Source: Tritrichomonas musculus
Lineage: Eukaryota; Parabasalia; Tritrichomonadida; Tritrichomonadidae
Reading direction: 5' to 3'
Assembly: GCA_039105265.1 (NCBI GenBank)
Contig: JAPFFF010000010.1
Location: forward strand, 1,240,001-1,304,000
DNA length: 64,000 nt
Part shown: piece after piece, positions 11,522 to 22,139 of the stretch
Layout: every line of letters begins with the position of its first letter
Position numbering within the stretch: the stretch's first letter is position 1
Notes under the pieces: generated by a model
Databases searched by the model: none
Told to the model about the DNA's origin: nothing
Seen by the model: only the letters and a program-made list of their open reading frames with translations
Translations under genes and position numbers: made by a program

Positions 11522-13375
11522 TTATGTTTGATTTGAAATATTTTTACTGAAGTTTCTAAGGAATTCTTCGAACGAATCTGGAATGCCAATTACATCAAAC
11601 TGGACAAATATGCGATAAAATTGATGCAAAATTCCAGTCATCCGTTGCTGCAAAATCTGAATGAAAACTTGGACATTACTGTCATTTTTTGGAATACTTT
11701 CATTCAGATCAATCAATCTTGTCATCATTTCTTCTAATGATTCTAATTTGCTCATTGAACCATAATTTTCATAATCAACTTCATCTTCTTCTGCAACATG
11801 ATCATTGTTTGGCAGCAAAGATTATTTTTCTGCAACTTTAAAATCATTTAATAATTGCTCATTCTTTTAGTCCATCTGCTTGTTTAACACCATGAGATCT
11901 TCACATTTTTTAGAAAAGTTTTCATTTTCAATTTTAAGTTTGAGGCTTGTATTATTGAGAGTTATTTTTTCTTTTTTAATTTCTTCCTTTAATTGGATTA
12001 TTGTTTGTTCCCGTGCAAGGCACGATGTATTTAATAGCTTTTTTTCTGAAGTAAGTTTTTTAATTAGTTCTTTTTCTTTTGAGCAATTTTTAAAAAACTT
12101 TTCATTTTCTTCTTTTCGATACAATTTGAAATCACTTTTAAAAATTCTCATTAATTCTTTTAGGTTTGAATTTTGGTATTCTAAAGTTTTTATTTGATTA
12201 ATTTGGTTATATGATTTTTCTTTGTTATTTCGAAGTGATATATCCAATTTAATCAAAGATTTTTTTGTTTCAGAATGATTTTTCTGTTCTTCTTCTAGTT
12301 GCTTAAATAATATCGCAATCTTTTGTTCCTCTTTATTTAATTGCAAATATAATTCATTATTTATGTTTTTTTTTCTTCTTCAAGCTGCTTGATTATAATT
12401 GAATGATCATTTCTATCTTTTTCAATTAATCTGGCACTCTTTTGTTTTTCTTCATTTAATTGCAAACATAATTCATTAGTTTTTCTTCTTCTTCCAGCTG
12501 CTTGATTATTATTGAATGATCTTTTCTCTCTTTTTGAATTTTTATAGTCAATTTAATATTATTTTGCTTTTCTACATTTAATTGATCAAGAGTTACAGAA
12601 TGTTTTTTTTTTCTTCCTCCAGTTTCTTTTCTATCTCAGAAATTGAATTTTCTTTGGTTTGAATCAGTTCGTTGTATCGCTGCATGATTACTTTTACATC
12701 AACTTCTGGAGCAAGAGCAAACGAGTTTGATAAAAAGTATTCAATGATCTTTTCAAAAGATGGGCGGTTTGAAGAGATGTACAGCTTTTGATAATGCTGT
12801 TGCAGCAGTTGCTGATATTGTCAGATCGTAGAGGATACTTTATAGGTGCATTGTTGAGTTTGTCTTTCAATTTCTGTTTAGGCAGGCTTTCTGTAAAGAA
12901 GGATACCAAAAGAGTAGACATTTGTCTTGTTATCATATTCTTCTTCATTCACAAGTTCTGGAGTCATGTAAGCAACTGTGGTGATTTCCCACTGCAGTTG
13001 AGAAGTCATTTGAAATGATTCATCATGATGTTTGATAGATTCAGATTTTGATGAATAATTCCAAGTGAGTGAATATGTGTGTCATGCCAATGGCAACTTC
13101 AACTGCAATTCGAACTTTTGGTGTGTTATTCAGCATGCCTTTCTTCATGACTTCTTCCACGCTGTATGGAAGAAACTCATAGAAAAATGTGGCAGTCATT
13201 TTTGCTGATTATTTCCATTAAAACCATCTCTTTGTGACCAATTTTCTTGCATGTTGTAACCAATCTCTTTGCATATGTAAGGGTGGTCAATTTTTGAAAT
13301 AGCTTCAATTTTTTCAATAGTGTTCTCGTCTGCGTTGAATTCTTTGAAGTTCTTTTTGCATAATAATTCACCTGT
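11522..13375 (-). pseudogene. Degenerate protein kinase (TKL-like) with coiled-coil tail
   Basis: Read on the minus strand across several frames, kinase landmarks appear in order. Near 13370-13220 there is an N-lobe fragment (ELLCKKNFKEFNADENTIEK, then SKIDHPYICKEIGYN). From 13200 to 13030 comes FFYEFLPYSVEEVMKKG, then VAIGMTHI and LGIIHQNLNLSNIMM, in which the catalytic loop HRD has become HQN. From 12990 come TTVAYMTPELVNEEEYDN and NVYSFGILLY (APE and DVWSFG equivalents). Near 12750 there is RPSFEKIIEYFLSN, the end of the kinase fold. A Lys/Glu-rich coiled coil (12600-11867) and a short C-terminal piece to 11522 follow. At least four frame changes and in-frame stops interrupt it, and the glycine-rich loop is missing. 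Trichomonads have hundreds of such kinases; this copy is clearly dead. Confidence 0.75.
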
Positions 13376-13944
13376 ACTTTATTATGCTTCAATCAAGTGC
13401 AACCACAATGAAATTTCAGTCTATTTTCTCAACAATTATCTACAAAATTGTGTCATAAAGTCAAATAATATATTCTTTCAAAGTGTAAAATATCATAATT
13501 TTGCATTTTTACAGAAAGTGTATGAAATGAGTCATCATTTTACTTATTTTGTATGTTTGTCTATTATTATCTTATTGATTACTTTTCAAAAAGCAGAAAT
13601 ATTGATAATTAGCGAAAAAAAAGGATAAAAAATAAAGATTTGGAGAGATGAATATTACTTGTAGTGGTGGTTCAAGCAATCCGTTGAGCAAGATTGCCTG
13701 TATTTAAGTTCCAATCCAAAGATCATAATACGCCTAGTTGGGCATATATTTTTTTTTTTTTGAATAGTTTATTTGAAAATAAAAAATAATTTTCAGAAAA
13801 TTCTAAAAGAAAAAAACAATTGATTACTCCAAATATATGAAAAATTGATGATAAACAATTTTAAAAATGTTATAATCAAATTTTGAAATTTTCTGATAAA
13901 AAAATTTTCAAGCCGTTAAAAAATTTACATTTTTTTTTAAATTA
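13376..13944. other. Intergenic region
   Basis: No intact gene. On the minus strand around 13650-13730 a short protein-like stretch with one stop (YYDLWIGT, then IQAILLNGLLEPPLQ) may be a relic; its family is not recognised. A T-rich run lies at about 13750-13762. Confidence 0.4.
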
Positions 13945-14985
13945 ATGAATAACCAAAATGCAGAGCCACTGGCTTGTGATGATGATGATCTTCCTCCGCC
14001 AGAATATAATGCTTGTCAAGGAGAAGCTGAAGTCAAAAAAAAGCCACTTATTCCATCATTCCATATAATTTTTTTAATTATTTTAGGATCATTATGCATT
14101 CTACTTGGAATCATAGATATGATTGTTTTTTACGTTGTTCCAAATAATCAAATCAATAAAAATAAAAAGAAGTACACAAATTTCGTTTTTGATAAACCAA
14201 CAGTAGGTATCGTTGTTATTCATTTTTTACTTCATATTAACTTAATAATAATAGGTCCTATAATAATATCATCAATCGATAAGAAATTCTGTGAATCCAT
14301 AACATTTTTACTTTTAATATCTTTATCATTAACTTGCTTTGGTGTTTTTTATATAGTAGAAGCCGTATTTGCAGGATCATATATTGATATGTTTAGCAAA
14401 GAAGATTATCAATTAACTACAATTTCTGATTTACTAATTTCTACAAATCCAATTAGTTCTGCTTTCTTTTATATCAAAGGCAAAGTTAGTGGGAGAAAAG
14501 GGAAAACAAGAACATGCTATTCTAAAAATGGTTTCACTCTACCTATTCAATCTACTCTTTTTCCGCCCATTTTTAATAAAAATGAACTTACTGCCGATTA
14601 TTTCTATTTAAAAATTTTACAGAAAATAAACATGACAGATCAACTTTTTCTGTGGATTGAGAAAAGTAAGCAAAAACTTGTCTCGTGTGAAAATAAACAT
14701 AATTCTGAAATAGAATACTATCCAATCGTTGGAGGCACTCATTTGGTTCTCACTGAAGGGAAAAAAATTCCAGCCAAAATGAAGAGGGGAAACGCAATTG
14801 CATCTCTCTTGTTCGGACTCGGCATTTATCCTGAATTGCTGATTAAATCAATTCCAGTGAAATATTTTGATCAGAATGTATCTGCTGATGTTGTTCCTGG
14901 TTTTGATTACCAGGCTGCAATAGATGCGATTGACTGTTCATATATCGGAAAATGCAATAAAAAGAACGACAAGCCTTCAATGTGA
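13945..14985 (+). CDS. Multi-pass membrane protein of unknown function
   Basis: 346 aa, unrecognised. The acidic N-terminus (ACDDDDLPPPEYNA) contains a PPEY motif of the PPxY type that binds WW domains, so it is probably cytoplasmic. Three hydrophobic segments follow, at about residues 36-57, 78-100 and 112-138, then a ~150-residue soluble region and a weakly hydrophobic stretch (ASLLFGLGIYPELL) near residue 290. The PPxY-plus-membrane layout suggests recruitment of WW-domain proteins such as HECT ligases, but this is inference only. The start ATG follows a T-rich leader. Confidence 0.6.
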   Translation: MNNQNAEPLACDDDDLPPPEYNACQGEAEVKKKPLIPSFHIIFLIILGSLCILLGIIDMIVFYVVPNNQINKNKKKYTNFVFDKPTVGIVVIHFLLHINLIIIGPIIISSIDKKFCESITFLLLISLSLTCFGVFYIVEAVFAGSYIDMFSKEDYQLTTISDLLISTNPISSAFFYIKGKVSGRKGKTRTCYSKNGFTLPIQSTLFPPIFNKNELTADYFYLKILQKINMTDQLFLWIEKSKQKLVSCENKHNSEIEYYPIVGGTHLVLTEGKKIPAKMKRGNAIASLLFGLGIYPELLIKSIPVKYFDQNVSADVVPGFDYQAAIDAIDCSYIGKCNKKNDKPSM

Positions 14986-16592
14986 CAAAATCACAATGGC
15001 TACCAAACTTTCATTCGGTCTTTGTTAATTAAAAAAAAAATTTGCATTATAACTTACATTTTTCTTCCAACAATATTTAAGACGTATAATAAGTGTTATT
15101 AGTAAAATATTTTACTTTCGAATTTATAATAAATTCTGTTAACTTTTTTCTACATTTTTTGAAAATATATAATTCAAAATTGAGAAGATTTTGGCGGTTA
15201 CAAAAAGTGCATTCCCTCCTGTAAACGAGTCTGAAAATGTGTAAAGAAGCAATCAATGATACTTACTTCAACTTGATTGGAGTTTGAACAAACAAATGCA
15301 CAGCTTCCATAATCAGGCAGAATTGAGAACCCAAAGAAAGTGATTTTGTAACACTTATGGAAGGATGAATATATATTTCTGTAAAAACTGTTTTTCATTA
15401 TTGTTTTACAATTCTTTTTTCTTTGAAAATTACTCGTCATTAACCTTAATTACATTGCATTCCTTCATCATTAACCTTAATTACAGTTTTTTAATAAATT
15501 CCATATTGATTATGGAACTGTTATTTGCGATAATGATGAGCACATGCTAAATGTATTTTCTTCAATTATTGTTACAGAAAAATGGATAGTTATTTGCAAC
15601 AACGATGATTATATAAAAAAAATTTTCATTGGAAGTCACTGATGAATGAATAATTATTTCTTTCAATGATGAGTATTAACTGAATAAGCATCATTTTAAT
15701 GTTTTTATAGTTGGTGGAATCATTATTTTTTTTTTGGAAATTAATATTTCATCCAAATATGAACTGTAAGACAGAGCATTGCCTTGAATTAAAGTTAGAA
15801 TTTGAATTAAAATGTAATTATTCTAAATAAAGTTTTTCAGCATTGCTTTTTTAGAGTTTTTGATTTCACAACCAAAATTACTACTTGTATGTCGGACCTT
15901 GTGAACAAAAATTAAAGAAAATAAAAGGAATTAAAAATTTTAACTCCAATTATATATGTTATTATTTGAATTGAAAGTGCTTTCAAGAATATGTCATTTA
16001 TATAATTTTAAATTTATTATAAGATTCATATAATATGAATAATTCAGCAAGTTTATTGAATTAAAAGTAATTTGGAATATAATCTCTATCAATTATATAT
16101 ATATATATTCCTTATTTTAATCAATCACTCAAACGTTAAAAATGGCTATGATTTTATGATGATCATAGAGGTAGAGGTGTTCTTGGCACTCATTACAACA
16201 ATTTTATGAGTGGAAAGATCCAAATAAAGTTTTAAAAACTTTATCCATTTGGAAACAGTCATTGTAATTTCAATAGAAAATACATTATAAAACTTTATTT
16301 TGAAGATTGAAACTTCAGTAACTTCTTCTTCAGATGCATTAAAATTTTTTTTTTAAATTAAAAAAAAGTTTTTTTTTTTTTTTTTTTTTAATTTAATGCT
16401 TAGTAAGAGGCTAAAGGTCATTGAAGAAGAAGATTTCATGATATGAAATATTGAAGTGAAAAAATAAATAATTTATTCATTATTTGTTTGAATTCAAAAA
16501 CCAAGCCTCTGAAAATTTTCAGAGAAAGATAAATTTTCAATAGAAAGAAATTTGGGTTCCATTGAATTTTATAAAATATTTTCTGGATAACA
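14986..16592. other. Long intergenic region with decayed fragments and poly-T
   Basis: Holds the short beta-helix-like relic listed at 15198-15440. There is a direct repeat of CATTAACCTTAATTACA near 15438 and 15469, and a T-run of about 22 at 16370-16391. No complete gene was seen. Confidence 0.5.
15198..15440 (-). pseudogene. Short relic resembling trichomonad beta-helix surface proteins
   Basis: An 80-codon frame reads MTSNFQRKK, then YGSCAFVCSNSNQVEVSIID and CFFTHFQTR. The pattern of a Cys-containing strand followed by 'xVxxxIxxCxFxxF' recalls the N-terminal rungs of Pmp-like right-handed beta-helix proteins common in trichomonads. It ends abruptly and nothing continues it. It could be chance; it is kept because the residue pattern is far from the local A+T-rich background. 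Confidence 0.3.
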
Positions 16593-18017
16593 ATGCTAAT
16601 TGAAGAAATCAATGATGAATGGATTCCACTTAATAAGCGTGATAAACTCTCGATATACTTGATCTTTGCCATTGCTTCAGTCAACCTTGTCCCAGGGCTA
16701 TTATTCAATATAATATTAACATTACTTGAGCCCTATGTAATAAAACTTGATATCAAAGCAACCGTTTCGACATTCATATTATTTGGATACTCGTTTACTG
16801 GTTTTATTGTTGCTCCAATAATTGGAGTAATATCAGATCATTTAACTTTCAAATATGGTCGATGTCGCATATTTATAATAATCGGAACCATACTTGTTGC
16901 CATTTCCCTTCTTCATATCATGTATTGTGTTGAGCTAGGCGAACTTATTGATCCAAAAAATCCATTAAAAAACGCAAAAATTATTTTCGCAATTTCAATT
17001 ACAGTCTCGTTTATTTCCACGAATGTCATCCAATCGCCAGCCAAAGTGTTATGTTCAGATGTCACTCCACAATCGCAGCAAGATTTGATGAACAACATCT
17101 GCCAAGGAATGAGCGGTGTCTCTCCACTTCTTTCAAATTTGTTCGGTGCTTTTCAAATCTACAAATTCACAAATTTGGACCAAGAAAAGTTTCTTCTTAT
17201 TACATCGTTGGCAATAGCGATAGTTGCAATGCTTATCTCAGTAATATCTGCAAACGAAGAACCTTTAAAAATCAAGAAAGAAAAAATAAATCCTTTCAAG
17301 CAGATTTACAAAGCTTCAAAAGTAATGCCGCGACCATTTATCCTCTCAATTCCATCCTATTTACTTGCTAACATTGCGAGCTACCAGTACCAGGTGACGT
17401 TCTCAAACTTCATGGGCAATGAGATCTTCAATGGCAGCAACGTAAACAATGCCGATCAGAAGTTGATCGAGAAGTATCAAAAAGGTGTCTCCTTCTCAAT
17501 GATGTGTAATTTGATGAATAATTCTGTTCAGTTAGTTTATGGCTTTTTGAATGCAAAAATATGCCAGTCTATTGGAATGAGATGGACAATGTTCATCGGT
17601 AACTTGTCAATGGGTGTTGGCCTTCTCATGTTCTTCTTCGTGTCGAATAAATTCGCGTATTTCGCTTTCGCGTCTTTGATTGGTCTCGGAAACGTCATTT
17701 ACAGCGGAATTCCAAGCATCATTGTGTCTATCGTTGTGCCTCCTGAAGAGCTCGGTAATAATCTCGGCATTCTGAACTGCTTCTGCGTAATTGGACAGCA
17801 GTTGTCCAACTTCGGAATCGGAATGGCGCTCGATAACATAATCGAAAACTCGTCAAGAACAAAAATCGGATACTCGTCGATCTTTGCTTTCCTGGCTGCA
17901 ATTGCTTCACTGCTGATGACTCAGCCAACTCTCGCTGAGAGAGGAATGTATGGCAAAATAACTGAAGAAGCTGTTGATCGGAGTTTCGTTATCTCAATGA
18001 TTGAGGCTTGTTCGTAA
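16593..18017 (+). CDS. Major facilitator superfamily transporter (GPH/sugar-symporter-like)
   Basis: 474 aa with about 12 hydrophobic helices. The loop between helices 2 and 3 has the MFS signature PIIGVISDHLTFKYGRCR (residues about 72-89), close to the GxxSD(R)xxxxxGRR(R) form of GPH-type cation symporters and SLC45-like sucrose transporters. A hydrophilic central loop (EEPLKIKKEKINPFKQ, about residues 219-234) separates the two six-helix halves. It is expected in the plasma or an organellar membrane; substrate unknown, a sugar being most likely by family. G+C content rises in the 3' half (17,600-17,950), unlike its neighbours. ATG at 16593 follows a long T-rich leader. Appears intact. Confidence 0.75.
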   Translation: MLIEEINDEWIPLNKRDKLSIYLIFAIASVNLVPGLLFNIILTLLEPYVIKLDIKATVSTFILFGYSFTGFIVAPIIGVISDHLTFKYGRCRIFIIIGTILVAISLLHIMYCVELGELIDPKNPLKNAKIIFAISITVSFISTNVIQSPAKVLCSDVTPQSQQDLMNNICQGMSGVSPLLSNLFGAFQIYKFTNLDQEKFLLITSLAIAIVAMLISVISANEEPLKIKKEKINPFKQIYKASKVMPRPFILSIPSYLLANIASYQYQVTFSNFMGNEIFNGSNVNNADQKLIEKYQKGVSFSMMCNLMNNSVQLVYGFLNAKICQSIGMRWTMFIGNLSMGVGLLMFFFVSNKFAYFAFASLIGLGNVIYSGIPSIIVSIVVPPEELGNNLGILNCFCVIGQQLSNFGIGMALDNIIENSSRTKIGYSSIFAFLAAIASLLMTQPTLAERGMYGKITEEAVDRSFVISMIEACS

Positions 18018-18686
18018 TTATTTTTTGTTTGTATTTAATAAAGATATATATTAAGTGTAAATTTATACAATTTTCTGACAAAATAGTTTTCAATTAAATT
18101 CTTGATTTTATTGATTTTTGTTGGAAATGAATGAATGTTTATGGTTGTCATTTTTTAGCTGCAATCAAATAGATTCTCTCATAAAAGTTGCAATTTTTCA
18201 AAAAAATTTGTGAATTTGTAGAAATAATTATTAATGACTTCTTTTTTAATAATAAATGACTTGTGAATCAGTGACAATTTCGACAATCTAAAACATTTGT
18301 TGAATACTTCAAAGATATTAGCAACTTTTCTCAAAAACTCTTAACTTGTTCAAATGAAGAAGATCATTAGAGAATATATTAATAAGCTTTTTAAATTACT
18401 TATAAAATTATATTCAATGAGTATTCAATTGAATGTTTCACAATTATATTACTCCAGATAAATTGTATATCAATTTTCAACATGTTATCAGATATTGATA
18501 ACTATTATATATATAATTTATTACATTGACACACAATTATTATCTTAAATAAAATAAAATTAGTAACAAAATAAGGATGAAATCATAATATTTTTCATTA
18601 TAGATCTTGAACATATAATATTTTTAAGAAAATTTAAATTAAGCATTAGATAAAGGAAATTAAATAAAATATAATAATATTAAATA
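18018..18686. other. Intergenic region before tRNA-Asn
   Basis: A+T-rich; no gene or repeat recognised. Confidence 0.6.
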
Positions 18687-18760
18687 TCTTCCCTAACTCA
18701 GTTGGTTAGAGTGTCAGACTGTTAATCTGAAAGTCGTGTGTTCGATCCACACGGGGAGAG
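18687..18760 (+). tRNA. tRNA-Asn (GTT)
   Basis: A full cloverleaf can be drawn. The acceptor TCTTCCC pairs with GGGGAGA (one T-G pair). The D stem is ACTC/GAGT with loop AGTTGGTTA. The anticodon stem TCAGA/TCTGA carries loop CTGTTAA, giving anticodon GTT at 18721-18723. There is a five-base variable loop and a T arm GTGTG-TTCGATC-CACAC. The discriminator is G at 18760. A T-run directly downstream (18762-18767) would serve as the RNA polymerase III terminator. No intron. Confidence 0.95.
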
Positions 18761-18951
18761 ATTTTTTGCTTTTTTTTAAAAAATGTCAACAAAAAGAAGA
18801 CTTCAAACCGTTTCACACAGAAAACAGATTTTGTCTAGTTTTTAATGAAAAAAGATTATGGATTGCTAAAAAGTGAATAAAGTTTTGTATCATTTGACAA
18901 AAAAAAAAAAAAAAAAATTATCATGATATTGATTATATTAGTCTTATTTTA

Positions 18952-19432
18952 TTAAAGTTCAGTTTGTTTGCTTGACGATGTTTCTGATGTTGTTAATGTT
19001 TTTAACCAATTTCTAACTTGGTCTCTAAGTTGTTCATCATCATAATTGAATACTCGTTGGAATGCTCCTTGACCAACAATCGTAGCATTTCTAGCTGTTT
19101 CTTCAAATTTTTCAAAAGATCCTCCTATTCTTCGTTTTTAGGTGAGAAATGGTATAACTTTCTTGTTTTGGAAATCGACTTCTTCCAAAACCTTTAGAAC
19201 TGGGCCAGTCGTTTTCCATGCCCAAATCGGGGCACCAACATAAATAACATCATATTTGTCAATTTTTGGTATTTCTTTAACATCAGGGACTTTTCCGAAA
19301 AGTTGATGATAGCAACCTCTCAAAAAGACTTGTTACATTAAAGATATCGCCACCTGTTTCTTCTTTGATAATATTTGCAACCCTTGTTGTTGAACCGTGT
19401 AGAGAAAAAACGATTATTAGAGTACATATCAT
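18952..19432 (-). pseudogene. Flavodoxin-like protein, broken
   Basis: The FMN phosphate-binding loop is visible at the start: MICTLIIVFSLHGSTTRVAN. The middle (YDVIYVGAPIWAWKTTGPVL) is the conserved 50s-loop region of flavodoxins, and the end (NATIVGQGAFQRVFNYDDEQ, then LRDQVRNWL) is the C-terminal helix region of bacterial-type flavodoxins. The frame changes near 19320, and an in-frame TAA lies at about 19138-19140, where a glycine-rich segment normally stands. About 160 codons in total, a normal short-chain flavodoxin length. In trichomonads flavodoxins serve redox and nitroreductase pathways; this copy cannot make a full protein unless the sequence has errors. Confidence 0.75.
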
Positions 19433-19698
19433 TTTTTGAATATCAATATTCAATTTTTTGAATTCAATTGAAAAAAAAAGCAATCAATAATTTTAACCTT
19501 ATTTTGACATAATTTACTGGCAAAAAGTAAATGTATTGATTTTTTTTATTTTTTATAATAAAATGCTTTTTTTGAAAAATTCTGACTGTTAAAATAATTC
19601 AAATATCCTTCCGATGCATTTTTTCTTTTCATTCATTTAGAAAAAATGTGTTCAATCAAAATAATATAAAAAAAAAATTAATGAAATCATTTTATATT

Positions 19699-20523
19699 TT
19701 ACTTGCCATTGTACTTAAGATATATATCATTAACTGTTTCGGCATAGATCATCCTTGATTTTTTATTTGGATCAGTATTTTGATTTTTCTTTCTGAGATA
19801 TAAATCTCTAATTTCATTCCAATGATTCTTTTCACGACACCAATTTGCCATTTGGCTCAATTTCACAGGATATTTTGGTAAAGTTTCCCAGCAATAGACA
19901 TTAACATCTTTTCGATTTCTGACGAATTGCTTTGTTACACCAACTTTTTTAACAATTGCGAAATCGGCACTGTGAATAATTTTAGAATTTATCTTATCTT
20001 TAACCTTGATTGTGAAAACACTCGTACTATCTTCGCATGGATCATATCCATATTCGCCAACATGGCTATTAAAGGATTTCATAAAGAATTCTTTCAAACT
20101 TTTGGGATCATAATTTTTTTCATTTGGATCAATTATGATGTTAAGATCAAAGTCATATCCAACGTTTCCTTTCATATCTCTTGTTATCATATCTCTAGAG
20201 GAACTTCCAATAAACTTAATCCTAAATTTTAATGTATCCTTAATTGAAGTCTGCACTAAATTAATAAGTTTAATCAGATTCTCTTTAACTGGCTTGAACT
20301 CGCTTTCTGGAACATATTGATATGAATGCATCCCAACTATAAAGTGATAATAAAAAAAAAAAAGATAAATGTTTTGACAAAAAAACAAAAAAATGAGAAG
20401 AATTATTGGCAGAAAAATAAAATTTTGTGATATCACTAAATAAAACATGAAACTAGTTTGTTGGACATCAAAAGGAAAGGTTGGCCATTTCTTTTGATTC
20501 TTTTTATAATTGAATTTATCCAT
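19699..20523 (-). CDS. Nucleotidyltransferase-fold protein with a hydrophobic N-terminal segment
   Basis: 274 aa from ATG 20523 (MDKFNYKKNQKKW). The triad of the polymerase-beta-like nucleotidyltransferase superfamily is present: GSSSR (106-110), then YDFDLNIII with Asp124 and Asp126, and HSADF with Asp187 on the following strand. The C-terminal region (NHWNEIRDLYLRKKNQNT, then IYAETVND) resembles, as I recall it, a family of bacterial nucleotidyltransferases of unknown role, so acquisition from bacteria is possible. Residues 26-63 form a hydrophobic, Phe/Leu/Ile-rich stretch, either a membrane anchor or inserted A+T-rich DNA; no GT-AG pair that preserves the frame was found there. It might make a nucleotide signal or modify RNA; which one cannot be told. 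Confidence 0.65.
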   Translation of the reverse strand: MDKFNYKKNQKKWPTFPFDVQQTSFMFYLVISQNFIFLPIILLIFLFFCQNIYLFFFYYHFIVGMHSYQYVPESEFKPVKENLIKLINLVQTSIKDTLKFRIKFIGSSSRDMITRDMKGNVGYDFDLNIIIDPNEKNYDPKSLKEFFMKSFNSHVGEYGYDPCEDSTSVFTIKVKDKINSKIIHSADFAIVKKVGVTKQFVRNRKDVNVYCWETLPKYPVKLSQMANWCREKNHWNEIRDLYLRKKNQNTDPNKKSRMIYAETVNDIYLKYNGK

Positions 20524-20528
20524 TTGAC

Positions 20529-20534
20529 TAATGA
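20529..20534 (-). promoter_or_regulatory. Initiator-like motif of the nucleotidyltransferase gene
   Basis: TCATTA on the minus strand, five bases upstream of the ATG at 20523. It matches the trichomonad Inr and supports that start over longer upstream readings, which lack an ATG. Confidence 0.45.
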
Positions 20535-20561
20535 TTAAAAACAATGACGCAAAAAAAAACT

Positions 20562-20633
20562 TTCCGACACGGGGAGTCGAACCCCGATCCCGTGGATGAA
20601 AACCACGTATCCTAACCGCTGAACGATGTCGGA
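20562..20633 (-). tRNA. tRNA-Glu (TTC)
   Basis: The complementary strand gives acceptor TCCGACA pairing with TGTCGGA and a D arm containing GGTTAGGA. The anticodon stem CGTGG/CCACG has loop TTTTCAT, hence anticodon TTC. The T arm is CGGGG-TTCGACT-CCCCG. The discriminator is A. 72 nt, no intron. A T-run follows the 3' end at 20551-20559 (read on the minus strand). Confidence 0.95.
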
Positions 20634-20720
20634 TTGCTGAAAATAAAAAAAATAAAAATGTAAGTTAAATAAAAAATAGCTAAAAAAATATAACCAAATT
20701 TTAAGTAAAATTTGATTATG

Positions 20721-20867
20721 GAACCTGCTTTAAATAATGAAGAAACTGCTTTAAATAATGAAGAACCTGCTTTAAATAATGGAGAACCTGCTTTAAATAA
20801 TGAAGAACCTGCTTTAAATAATGAAGAACCTGCTTTAAATAATGAAGATCCTGCTTTAAAAATGAAA
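20721..20867 (+). repeat. 21-nt tandem repeat encoding EPALNNE (7 copies)
   Basis: Seven in-frame copies of a GAACCTGCTTTAAATAATGA-type unit, nearly identical at the DNA level, with single-base variants (EET, NGE, EDP) at the ends. Expansion by slippage or unequal exchange is likely. Confidence 0.9.
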
Positions 20868-22139
20868 GAACTTGCTCTTTTATATTCATTCGACCAAGAG
20901 CAACTTAAATTTCAGTTAATTAAAATTTCAGGAGAAATATTTCTTGATAATAATACCTATATGAAAGAGTATTCCCTTTTAAAGTTTCGATTATTGCATC
21001 CCCAGCTACCACTTCCTGATCTTTTATTTACCTATACAACAAAAACTTGTGTAGATAAAGATTTAATATCAAACTTTAAATCTGTGATAGATTTTTATTA
21101 TGATGATAATAATTTTAAAACCGATCAATACTCACTTACAAATCTCTTAGAAAAAAGCTTTTCTTTTAAAATTCCTTATGATTTCATTAAAGCATCTAAC
21201 GATTTGCAGATGTTTTCGCCTCCCTCCTTCCCCATAATATACCAAAATGAAAATAAGATTGATTTAACATCATCGCCAGAACTAAATACTTCATTTACGA
21301 TTATTTTTGTCTCTCTACTTTTCCATCGTTATTTGGCCACTTTTGTTCCGCTGAATTTATACATGCGGGGCGAAACTTTATTGCAAGGCACATCAATGAT
21401 GAATTATCGCCACTTTTAGTCAGTACATTTCTTTTACATTGTACACAATTCAGAGACAATCTCCTGTCCACGTTTACGCATTATTTTTTAAATGTAATAC
21501 CAATTGAAGTTATTGAAAAAGTTCCTTTTATCTCAGAAAAAGTTGTTGATTCAAAAGTTCAGGAAAAGCTCACTAAGTCATTTCAAATATTCGAAGGAGA
21601 TGATGTTTATGCTAAAGCGAAGGAATTATTGGAGATTCTTTATTCAGCCTTCGTTGATTGCATTTCGTACTTCACAAAGGACCATTTTGATGTCGTCAGA
21701 CTCCTTCGAAACGAGGATGAAAAGATGGCTTCTGTTGCTATTTGTAACTACTTCATTCGTGAGATTTTGGACTCTTGGAAGTATTCGCCACTTTTCACTG
21801 AAAACGGTTTTCTGACAATAAATCAGTCGGTTAAAAATTGCACTTCTGCATCACTCATTTCAAAGATACATTTGTTTGACATTGCAATTGACATGCTTTG
21901 TTTGAATAGCTCTGATTCAACTCGATTCTTGGATCTCTTTGCAAACATGTCTGTTGAATTGGATAATATAAACTACACCTTAATGCCCAAAATTTCTGAG
22001 TTAATCTTCTGTGACGGTTTCATGTTCACGCCAACGATGGCCGACCTTTTGATTGTTGACCTCATATACAGTACTGAAAAAGAACTCAGCCTTGTCCAAG
22101 ATCTCGAAAAGAAGATAAAAGAAATAGAAAGAAACAGCA

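Noticed and set aside
13655-13735. tRNA-like sequence (TTCCAATCC near 13712)
   Set aside because: No acceptor, D or anticodon stems can be paired.
20345-20445. Intron in the nucleotidyltransferase gene (GT...TATAG)
   Set aside because: Joining those sites puts the downstream domain out of frame, and no trichomonad branch/3' motif is present.
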